Below the pieces are notes generated by a model. That model was not told the DNA's origin. It searched no databases and saw nothing but the letters and a program-made list of their open reading frames with translations. Source: Atopsyche davidsoni (taxonomy: Eukaryota > Arthropoda > Insecta > Trichoptera > Hydrobiosidae). Taken from it: 64,000 nt of DNA. The translations under genes and the position numbers were made by a program. This document shows positions 12,601-24,600 of this stretch, in pieces (within the stretch, counting starts at the first letter, position 1; every line of letters starts with the position of its first letter). The stretch is from assembly GCA_022113835.1 (NCBI GenBank), contig JAILWY010000014.1, positions 4,527,501-4,591,500 on the forward strand, given 5' to 3'.

Positions 12601-15600
12601 CACGTAAATTAAATTATTGCTGAAACGTCTATAGTTCCTTTATAATTATACTGTGTTACTAGTATATTCACTAAGGTCTCGTGTTTGTAAGAGCATTGAA
12701 TTAACATCGTCTTACAAAATGCTTTTAGAAGAGTATTATGTTTCAACAAGACGTCTATATAGGTTTTGCAGTAGTCATTATCGATATTCTACTTATCGTC
12801 GCAGAGAATTACTTTTAATCATAAACGTTATTGAATTAGGTTTTAATTGGTTTTCGGCGACACTCAACGTAACTTAAATATAGGAGCTAGTGTAAAATTA
12901 ATATAGAATATGAATTATTTTGTGTAGACGATATATGACCAAAATGTAAAGGAAATTAACATTGTAAAAATCAATAAGACTGGACAATCGATTGGTGTGG
13001 GTACAGTCACGTAGTGGGCTGGACTGGCCGCGCGCACATGCGGTCGACTCCACGATGTATTTGTCAGTAAAACGTAAACGTAAATACAAAAATTCGAAAA
13101 TAAAGGCCGTGGTAACACTTGTTAGTACCAATGTCACAAACAGACACACGAAAACAACCTTCGGTGAACTCTCACCCTATCCCAGTTTTCAGTTTACTGA
13201 TAGATAAAAAAACACACTTGTGTCACTGACATCTATTATTTTCATTGCTTTTTACCATTAACGTACGAATGGTTTTAGTCTTTTATTCAGAATTAAATTT
13301 AAATACAAGATATAAAAACTTGTTGGTCTATAGACACCGAGGTTTCATCGTTGTTTGTGATTAATTGTTTTTATTTCATGAAAAAAGGTTGTTTTTACTT
13401 TAATTTACTCAAAAACATTGAATTTGTATTATGTCAATGTTGTGGAGATTGGTGTGGCAAATGCGGATCTCCGTCCGCCTTCGTCTTCTGTAGCTGAGAC
13501 TGTTGTCGGCGAGGCATGTTGATGTTCCGGAGGGCTTGATCCTACTGCTCGCTCCTCTTCCCGGCCTTCCCCCGCGATGTTGCCATCGCGACGCTTCCCA
13601 TAGACAACATGCCCCCCTGATGTTCACATCACATATTATAGTCCTTGCTCCACGCAGAAGGCCTCCGCGTGCGTTTGGGCCTACCAGATGATTCCGCACT
13701 AGCGTCATCTGCAGCTGGATGAGGCCCTCTCCCCAAGGTCTCTTGGGGCGAACATGTCCGGTCTTGGCCGCTCGGTGGCGGGTGATGCCGAAGGTCCAAC
13801 ACGTGACGCGGGACTCCGTTCACCGACACAGTGTTCGGTGAGATCACCTTGTCAACTTTTGCTGGCCTCCACTCTGAGGTGCATTTTGCCTGGGGTGGTT
13901 TTACGAAAACGGAGTCTCCCTCCTTGAAGGCCGATTCCACCACTTCCTTGCTATGTACGCGTTCAGCCAGTGGGTGTCGCCACTTGTAGGCGTGGACCGA
14001 AGATGCCGGAGGATCAGACTCTAGATCCGCCGCTGCCAGGTTGTACCAGAAGACGGCCATAAGGGGGGATATGCCTGCCCTCGCAGCGGTCCTCTTCACA
14101 GTGCGGTGATTTCGTTCCACAATGCCGTTCCCAGACGGCCGATAGGCCGCTCGGAATCGTCTGGATACTCCCCAAGATTTGCAGATCTCTTCCACCTGCC
14201 GTGAGTGGAACGCTGTGCCGTTATCCATTAGCAACTCGAGGGGTGGTCCTCGCTCCCTGAACAGTTCCTCAAGGCACCTGCTCACCTCGGCTCCGCTTTC
14301 CATCGTGATTCTCTTCCAGATCGCGAAACGCCCAGGACCGCAATCTACCAGGGTGAGGAAGGCTTCTCCGCTGTAGTGTGTCACGTCCATGGCTATTCTG
14401 ACCCAAGGATCGTTCACACTCAGGTTTCCTCCCTCGTGAGTGACTGGTGCTGGATCGATGACCCTGCATCGCACACAAGAGCTGACGAGACGCTCTACTT
14501 CTTTCCTGCTCACCGACGGGTCCACCAGTCTGGCGAGACTCAGTGTTCGGTCCACTCCGAAGTGGTGAGCGTTATGCAGCTGGTCTGCCAATGCTGCGCA
14601 GGCGTGCCTCTCTTTGGATTCTGCTTGCAGCCAGGAGCTCTTCACCCTCGTGAGTGCGTCAGCCTTGTTTTCAGCCGAGCTCACTCGCACCACTGAGACC
14701 GACACGTTATAGGTGTCAATGATTTCCCTGAAGAGGGCCAATCTTCTTTTGACCAGCATCTCAGCGGCGCCAGACGTTCGCACTCTTGCATCTCTCGTCA
14801 GGGTCAAAGTCAGCCAGCTGGCAACAGTCACCGAGTCTGTCATGACTTCAATTTCCTTGAGGTTCCATTTCAGGGCCAGATTCACTCCTTTTAGTGCGGC
14901 GTCTAGCTCTGCGACGTTTATGTGGCCCACATCGTCTTTCTTGCGCAGCCATGTAGCATCTTCAATAACTTCGCCGTCAATCTCTAGGGCAATTCCGAGA
15001 GCAATCGAGCTCGCATCGCACCATATGCGGCCGCGACAGCCGGACTTCACTGTCCATACCCCACGCACCGGGTCGTTTGCTTGGATTGCCTCGATCATCT
15101 CTTCCAGACGGCGCCGCACCCACGCTCCCACGTCATCGTCCCAGGACTTGCCCTCGCTTCGCCTCTTTATGTAGCTGCATGCAACTCTCAGCCAGTTGCA
15201 GACCGGGAAATGACCGGTCAGACGGCCACAGATCGAGAATAACTCCCTGCGTGTCAGCTTGTCTTTTGGTGTGTCCGGAATCTGATTTCCCCTGCAGAAA
15301 AGGAGTCGACCGCCTTTGTCTCGTTCAATCTGCAACCCAAGCACACGGTTACCTTCCAGCTTTGTTGCGGGCTTGGGCAGAAGCCCAAACTTCTTCAAGT
15401 GACTCTCCACCTGGTCGACTGACACGATTGCCTCGTTCACCAGGATATCGTCCATGTAGTAGTCTGTGCCTGCCTTTATTGTGTCATCCTGGTCCAAAAC
15501 ATAGCCTAGAATCTTAGACATGATTTTAGGGGCACTGCTCAGTCCAAAGCCCAGCCTCGTCAGGCAATACCGCTTGCCCTCGAACTCGACTTGCTGATGC

Positions 15601-18600
15601 TGCCACATGGCCTCATCCACGTGTATTTGTAGGTAGGCCGATCTGAGGTCAACTATCTTGGCGGGCTCTTGGGCCCTCCTCCAACGCCGTATCGTCTCGT
15701 CGCACACTGCTATGTCCGCTCCCGGGTGACATTCCACAAATTTGTTTAGCTCTCTGTAGTCCAGCACCGGTCGCACTTTGTCTTTATTCTTCTGGACAAC
15801 CACCATCAGTGGCAACACTCCACCTCGCGGGCCTGCCCATGGACGCAGCCAACCCTTCTTTACCCAATCCCTCACTTCGGCCTTGAAAGCCTCTTCGGCC
15901 TCCGCCCCTGCGCTGTTTTTATACCTGCCCACGTTACACTGAAGCTCTGGCTCGGACTCTCTCCACCTCCAGCTTACTGACCACTTGCCCCGCCTGAATG
16001 CTGCTTCGAAGTCCTTGTCAGCAATCCGGTGTTCGGTGTCAACTGCGACAGCGCCCGCTGCCGCCCGCGCGCACACGCGCGCTTTCTGCACGCACGCGCG
16101 CGCTCCTTGCGCGCCCGCTCGCGCTCCCTGCGTGCCCTCGCGCTCTTTCTGCGTGTCCGCACGCGCTCCCTGCGCATACACACGCGCTCCCTGCGCATAC
16201 ACACGCGCCCCCTGCGCGTCGATCAGGATGCCACCCAACTTAACGAGGGCGTCCATGCCGACTATCACGTCGACTCCTGCAAGCACGCGGTCCATGACGA
16301 TGGTGTCGACTTCCACCACCCTGTCCAGCAGCTCCATCCTCGCCCGAGCTGTCCCTCGGCACGCCACGCGGCTCCCGTTGACCGCCACGATATCGACTTT
16401 TCCTGGCGACAGCACAGGGCACAGGCCCGCGCGAATCACCGTCCGCGAGCAGCCAGTGTCGAGAAGCGCTCGAAAACTCCTCCCACCGATCTTCACCCGC
16501 ACGACGGGCAGAGCCTTTAGTCCTGCTCGCGGGAGGCTGCCGGCACACAAGCCTCCCGCCGATCTTTTCCCGGCCAACACTGCATGGCCGTGTGGCCTTT
16601 CTTCCCGCACTTCCAGCACTCAATGTCCTTGTAATTCCGCGTGGGACGCGACCCCCCATGGTATCTCCCTCGATTTCCCTGACAGCTGTCACGATGTTTC
16701 CGCGTCGGAGGAGCGACTTCGGGTGGTGGAGCGACTGCAGGTGAAGCCGTGTCCTCACGCATCTTCGCGTCTCCTCGCATTGCTCGCGCACTCACAAGCA
16801 CGCGGGTCTGCCTTATTAATTCTTCCTCATCAGGCACGTTGTCGCCCAACCACGACTGCGCGTCCTTTGATACGCCGCTGGGCAGGCCCTGAATGAATTT
16901 GTATAGAACCGGACGGCCTGTCATCCCGGTCGCGGAGGCGAAACGCTTCAACTCCGCCATGTTTGCTTCCACCGTTTCCTGCTCTTGAAACTGCCACGTG
17001 GAAAACGCGGCGATCGACGCTATCGGGCGAGGATTGAACGCGCTCCGGAGTGCCGCGACGAGTCTTTCTTCGTCCGTGGCCACCTCGTCCGAAAGTGCCA
17101 AGAAGGTCCGGAACGCATCGCCCTCCAGCAGGATCGGGATCCACAGCGTGACGTCTTTTTCCCCGCACACGTGCATCATCTTCTTGAGACGATTGAGCCA
17201 TGTCTCCCAATCGCCGCTCCGATCGTATGGCTTAACGAAGTCTTGCAGCTTCCTCGGACGGCGCTTTTCTGTGTTCTCGGCATCTGCCGAAATAGCTTGT
17301 TGTGGAGATTGGTGTGGCAAATGCGGATCTCCGTCCGCCTTCGTCTTCTGTAGCTGAGACTGTTGTCGGCGAGGCATGTTGATGTTCCGGAGGGCTTGAT
17401 CCTACTGCTCGCTCCTCTTCCCGGCCTTCCCCCGCGATGTTGCCATCGCGACGCTTCCCATAGACAACAGTCAATAAAATATGATCTGATTGAACCGGTC
17501 AATTAGTGTCAAACAAGAATGATACATATTACGATTAAATGTATAAAATGCTTTCATACAGATTAAATGATCTGGGCTCACCTTTTAAAGCCTACTTTAT
17601 CAGTTTGTTAAATGGTATGGATCGATCAACTACTTTCTTAGCCTGTCATATTTGATCATAGTTATCTAGAAGTTTGACAAATATATTAAGCAATTTCAGA
17701 TGTATAATACAAAAAATAACAGTAATTTTGGTAAATTTGTTGCTAAGTAATTAATCAACTATGTCAATACATTATTTCCGTTTGAAAACATTAAAACAAA
17801 GTTATACTGACCGTTACACGTGTACGTTATTAACATTTATTCTTACACCTAAACCAACAATAACTAAATTTGATAAGTAAATATTTTTTAAAATAAATGT
17901 AGAGTATTCTAGAGATTAATATGTAAAAGATTTTGTTTTGCAACAACAAACAATGCCAAAGCAATAACCTCTAGTAAAATAGAGACAAAATATCTCAAAA
18001 AAAATAAATAAATACTAATCAATCATAAAGAATATTCCGAGACCGTACAGTGAACGTCATTTGTCGAGGCCTTCGTGTAAATAAAAAAACCCATTTCGTG
18101 TGAGCTGTTTGACAGCCAATATGTCGGCGTCTACACAACACAGCAGTCACTCCAACCAACTCCATAATGCACAAGTACTTATTGCAATTAAATGCTTCGA
18201 AAAAACCTTCACAAAAAGCCTTATTTTAAAATATCAATGTTGTGATTTTGGTGTAAAAGATTCCGTGAAAATGAAATTAAAAATTACTGTGCTTTTAAAA
18301 CGACGTATTAAAGGTTTGTCGATATTTTTTACGAACTGATTTATAATTTTAATACAACACAGTATTCAATATTTATTTACATATAAAATATTTACACACA
18401 CACAGACATAAATAAAAATTAAAAAAAATCTTTTATTACACGTTGTTTATATTTTTGTCATATTTTACTGTAGTGCTATAATTTTATTTAATTCTCATTA
18501 TGAAAGGTTTGGAAGTGTACTATAAAAAATATGAGCGTGTAATAATGTGCCGATCGATATTATCGGGTCAGTAGTCAATATATCGATAACCCAGTGTCCA

Positions 18601-21600
18601 CGCGAAGCAAAGTTCCCCCATAGATAAGTATAAGATTTCGAATCGAGAGAATATTGAAACTTCGTGATACACGAAGGTAAACACGAAAATATTTGATGTT
18701 TGCTACCCTAATTAATCAAAGATGGTGTTTATAGTTAATAAAATGAGAATTCAATACGATAAAGAATAACATGAAACATAATAACATAAAAACATACAAA
18801 TTCTTTTTTACAGCTAAAATTATCACTTTTATACCACATTTTTATATATTAAGATTTATTTCATACATGTCAAAAATTTTATTATTATTATTAAAAATTA
18901 AGAACTACAAAACATTTGTAGTTCTTAATTATGATAAGCTACTTTTGAGTACACATATTTGATAAGTTAGCTAAGAATATCTTGACTAGCAACGTGTAAA
19001 CTAAATATTTATACTAAAAATAAACAAACGCCTCTGCTTCTCAACCAAGGTTTACTGATATGTTATTATTAAGATTGGAATTTTTTCAGAATTGTATTTT
19101 TTCTGTTCGATCAATATAAAAATTATATGAGTATGGATCGGTAATGCAGTAGTGGACTTAAGGTATTTGTAAAGGGATGTGCTATGAAAGTACCTTTTTG
19201 AGGTAGGAGAGCTCCTGATGTTATTTCTGTAGCTTGTTGCAGAAGCAGTATTAGATCTAAACTCCAGAGCTTTGTAAAGATATGACTATAATATAAAGCA
19301 ATTGGGCAGTGGATCCTACCAATATAAAACTGTGGTGTAGAAGGACTCGGGGACCATTACACTATTTTTACCTTAGAAAACCATGAACACTGGTTCAGTG
19401 AAATAATCGCCAGCGAAGAGGCACTTGATGAAGAAAAAAAATATATATTTATGAAAAAAAAAAAATAAAAATTACACTACTGAAAAAAAACCTACGAAAA
19501 ATTATTGAGATAATTTTGATTGAATAATAATAATATTTTTGAGTAAAATACTTGAGTTTATTTTTTGAATTGAACGTCAATCAGATGCGTATTTATTACC
19601 CATGACGGGTTTATTATATTATTACTAATATGATTAGGCACATTAGTTCACACATAGAAGATGTTTAAAAAAATTCTCAGAATAATATTATCTTGATTTG
19701 TATGGGATTTGAACCCACACCCCCCTGGCTTACATGGCCGGTGTACTGACCCTTGTACTAACGAATCACATACATAAAACGAGAATTTTTAACAATCATA
19801 CTCTACATATAAACCAGGCCAACCAATATTTACTGATTTGCAAGTACTGGACTTTTTAAACAAAGAAATTTTTTAAAGAAGAACAATCATATTAGTAATA
19901 ATATAATAAACCCGTAATGGGTAATACATATGCATCTGATTGACGTTCAATCTTGGTGCGCGTCTTGGCTAAATTAATAGATTTTAAAAGTAATATCCAG
20001 ATGGGATTAAAATCGCTTCACTTGTTACTTAAAACGAACACGTGGAAAATCACTCAAAAATATTAAAATGGAATTCCACCAAGTACTCTCGGTCGAAAAT
20101 ATTGAATTTCTGAATAATAATAAAGTTTGCGTGGTAATGTTTTAATGAGGGTAAGACAATAGGCATTGATTGACTCGGTTTCTGCCGCAGGGTCCGTGCC
20201 CGGGGGGCTGGGCGTGCCGGAGAACATCACGGTGACTTTCCTGAACCCGACTTCCGTGCGGGTGGCCTGGGCCACAGCCGCTGACAATGTGGACAAGTAC
20301 GACGTCACCTACAAGCCCACCGACGCCAGGTGAGATCATACCACACCTGCTGTCTCTCTCGACCCCCCTTCCTCTCTAATGTGTTTTCAATTCTATTTAA
20401 ATTTTCCCCGAATCGTTATTTTTTTATGTACTTTTTATAGAATGTGATTTACAGATAGACCCCACCTTTAGGTTGAACAAAATTCCTGGAACTGGCGTGA
20501 ATATAGTACGTCTATTTGTGAGTCATACTAATGTTGTCATAAAAGGCGCACTCATTCAATGCAGCCATATAACGTTATTATAAAAAAATAATAGAGACGA
20601 GACGAAAGACTGTAAGATATGCAAAATTGAGTAACGCATCTTTTAAGTTCTTCATCGTGTTAAAACAAATATAAGTTACCTTAAAATTACGTTTGGCAAT
20701 TTGTTTCTAATAAATATTATCAAATAAGTCAATAAAAAAAACGATATATTTGATATAATATCACTTGTTTCTTGTTATAAAAGCATTTTTTTTAAAAGGT
20801 AAAATAACTAATAATGGATATTGAAACAAATGTTTATCTTTAAAATCTTTGCATATAAAAATTAAGTTTTTTAAAACAAGGTAATAAAATATATTTGCAA
20901 AACAATAGATATTGCTTGTTTACGTTGTTGCAGAGAATTCTCGGAACGATGTGAATAAATATAAATATAGGTCATTCCAATTCGCTAAAAAATCAATAAA
21001 AAAATATTTCATGTCAGTTCTTACACATGAGCGTTTGTAATCATATAATAAAAAAACCATTATTTATTGAAAAATATACTATTTATCATAGACATGCATA
21101 AATGTTGTTTAAGCATAAGTTTTTATATGCGCAGTTTTATTTTCGACTTCTAAGGTTTCACCAAATATCCTAATAAGAAAGCCATCCCTTTCACACATAT
21201 TTTATTGAGATTTTTAATACCTTGTAAATGTGTTTTAACATTAATTAAACAGGTATCTAAGCCCAAAATATACGTTTAAATAATTGAAATATGCACAGTT
21301 CAAATTTAAAATTTCCTGTGTAAGCTAATGGCTTTTGTGCCTATCAAAGTTTTAAAAATAAAATGGTATTTGTGTTGTTCACTTTATTTTCTAAATATAA
21401 ATAGGTAAATATGACAATTAATAGAAATAAAAAAATAGTATAAACTCACCGAAGCTTCCGCTTGTGTTATGTCCAATCCAAATATAAGTTTGATGTACTT
21501 CATTCTGGTGGTCTATTTTCAAGCAATTTTGTAACTGAAAATCATTCATTCTTGATCAAACTATCAAAGAGTACAGACGTGCTGTGGTGTTGTGGTATCG

Positions 21601-24600
21601 ATTATTGAACAAGTGCCTGACTGTAAATACGATTTGGTTAATTGTGGACATTTTCATGGTGATTTCAAAATATGGATTTACTTTAAGCTCTGAATGCAAT
21701 CCAGGTAAAAAAAAAATTCAAAGATTTTTATTGCATCGTTAGTAATTATACTACTCAGTATGTGGTGTAAAATAATTTAGAAAGCCATAGCTTATCAAAA
21801 TACATAACAAATATTGATGATAAATATAAATTTAAAAAAATAATTTTACATCGTAGACAGTCGTAAACGCAACTCGCAAAATTGTATTATTAAATAACCT
21901 TTTCTTTTTAACAATTATTCAAATATTCATGAAGACCGTAATACTCAAAAGTTTATATGATTTTTAAATTACAAAGCTTTTAATTTAAAAGTTGCACGAA
22001 GTTTTTATGACAAAGCTTTCATAGATTTGTTTTCATTATTCACAGCAATATTTTTACTACAAAATGAACATAAATATTTTTACATCGAAAAAAACAACGG
22101 ATGAAATACAAAAATAGAAAATAGGTGATGACTCAACAATATTTAGGAATAGAATTATAATATGAAAACTGAACACGTATTATGAATACGAATTTCCCAA
22201 AGAGAATCTTTCATCTAAATATCTGAAAAGACACCTACTCCGTCTTTCACAATACCCTGTTTATTTTTTAATAATTCTCTTGGCCATGAAACTTTATGAA
22301 AAGGAATTCCGACCTTCTCGTCAATTTTTAAGTGCCTGAAGCGAATAACGGAGAAATCTGTCAATCAGGGCTTAAAATCAATCAACTTTTAATTATTTTT
22401 TTATGTTTGACCCAGATATTTTATTTAAACATAAATTTTCCGAAAAAATCTACTGGACTCGAGTTTCTCAACAAACAAAAAAATACAACAAAACAACGTC
22501 AGATTATTTTGACAACTTTTGATTTAGTTCCTAACTACAGCTTATTTACTCTTGAACTTAATTTGTCAGAAAACTTATTTAAATATTTTTACGAAACACG
22601 AGGCTGTGAGATGTTACTTTTTTATTTATGCGTAGTTTAAAATCATTTCAAGAATCACATGCTATATTTCACGTGTTTTTTTTAAATAATTGATATGTTA
22701 TAATTTCGAAATTTACTGCCCGAAGCTTGAATTTTTTGAATTCTTTCAAAAGCTCTTTGTTATTTAAAATTACTATCTTCATAGTTAGAATTATCTAAGA
22801 GGCTTAAAATTAAAAACTGAATATTCATTAAGGCCAATTTCTGATTAAAGTATGGAGAAGTGAACAGCTGACGACGTGTTCCGCCCTTTGTACGGGAACC
22901 AACAGTGCAATCGATAATATTAATACTACATAAGTTAGATCGTGATGATTATACTTGTATGTAGTTCGAGGTCTGCGAATAAAAGGAAAACCTGAAAAAT
23001 AAAAACACATCACTATAGTCTATTCTGTCAAAGCTCGAATTGAGCTCCGTTTACTACAAATAAATTTTATTTACGTTCTGATTTTCTTGTTTTTTGATGG
23101 ACGTTTCGCGTTATGTGTTATCATAAATATTTATACTCAAAACCATATAGGCAGGTTGTATTAGGAATAAAGTAGTAATTCGTTCGAATGATGCGTAATC
23201 AATTTTACTGGAATGAATAATATTTTTATGCTTCTGATGATATGATGGATGTGGAATGTCGGATTATATTAATTTATGCTTTAAAACAAAGTTATGACAT
23301 ACAAATCTTTTAGCATCGAAATCAACTTTATGTCAAATACAAGATTAAAAAAAATATATTTTTATTACAATACAAATTTTTAATAACGCTTGTTTGAATT
23401 TATTATAGATATCATGAAGATAATCTTAATTGGTATATATTTTTAACTGTTTATTTGATACAATACGTGAGGCTAGATTATACTTGAAGCATAACTTGAT
23501 TATCAAATGTTTTTCTGTTATTTGAAAAATGTGTGGTTTGCGACACTTATATAAAAAATGGTATCTCTTTTTCTTCTCCTCAAGGAAGGTTGGTGACCAT
23601 TTCACTAAACATAATTTTTTATTGGATTAGACTAATTTGGCTGTACTCCTGACTTTCAGCCACTGACGTAAGATCCGCTTCCAATTAGTTTCTTTCTTTC
23701 AATGCCCCTTTCCTATCGATTTTTTACATGCACAAAAGCTTTGATCTCACATTTGAAAAATTCCGCTTATTGTTTGAATATTATCCAAAATATTGAAAAA
23801 GAATTTTCAGCTATTATGCTAGTCAATTAATATTCAATATGTGCCTGACAATCTGAATGCCTAGAAATATATTTTTGTGCGACCAGGTGAAATCGTTTTT
23901 GTTCAATCGACTGATCTCAAAGCTGTGACCAAAACTCATATATTCTGCCAATTTTAAAACCTTCTTACAATAAAGTCTTTGCCTTAATAAAAATATTGAT
24001 CTAGAAAATACTGGCATGGCTTGACCGTGAACGGGCTGTGACTAAAATAATTGCTGAAACAATATAACATCACCTTGGTTGTAATAGAGATTAAACATGT
24101 AAATATAATTTTATTAATCCAATATTACAAAGTTTCACGCCAATTTATTTAAAAAACACGATGTCACGGGTCTTAGAAAAATATAAATGGATTTGTTTTT
24201 TAAAATCTTAAATATGATTCATAATATAAAATGCTATGTATAAAAAATTCCAGTAACTTATTAAAATAATTATGCCGTAAAACATAATAATACGGTGGTG
24301 TCCTTTGAAAAAATTTATATGTTATGTATCAAAATTCACAATAAAATCTAACTTTGAAAAAAACTTTGATACCATAATGCAGTGTCAAACAAATATTCAT
24401 TTATGAGTTAATAATATAAGTAACTCACCTGTTATTTAGCCAAATGGAAAACCTAAAGCGGTTTTGAATATATTGAATATTTTTTGTGGAATTCTATCCA
24501 TTTGGCTTCACATATTTGTTAATTTAGTACGAAGCATTACAAATTATCTAGTTATATGTTAAATCTTCAACTTGACATGATAAATGTATTTTTAATCTTT

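Larger units (their letters stand above)
13438..17469 (-). mobile_element. Complete LTR retrotransposon, 4.03 kb, probably Ty3/gypsy-like
   Basis: Two identical 172-bp LTRs (TGTTG...CAACA) flank gag and pol, both open and both on the - strand, antisense to the host gene. A GTCAA duplication encloses the element. Pol order is protease, reverse transcriptase, RNase H, integrase, which is the Ty3/gypsy (and Bel/Pao) order and not the copia order. The VLDYRELNKF and YMDD motifs fit Ty3/gypsy better, while the RNase H (WCDASS, NVAELDAAL) is somewhat unusual for that group. There is no envelope frame. The element is far more GC-rich than its surroundings. LTR identity and intact frames suggest a recent insertion that may still be mobile. 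It lies in intron 1 of the FN3 gene. Confidence 0.95.

Noticed and set aside
15985..16896. 303-codon and other long plus-strand frames opposite pol and gag
   Set aside because: They are antisense shadows of GC-rich coding DNA and of the 21-bp repeat; they contain no recognised motif.
13438..17469. Endogenous retrovirus with an envelope gene
   Set aside because: Pol ends about 10 bases before the polypurine tract, so there is no room for an envelope frame.
19695..19767. Functional tRNA-Thr gene
   Set aside because: A at position 33 and stem mismatches, plus its position inside a mobile element, argue for a tRNA-derived pseudogene.
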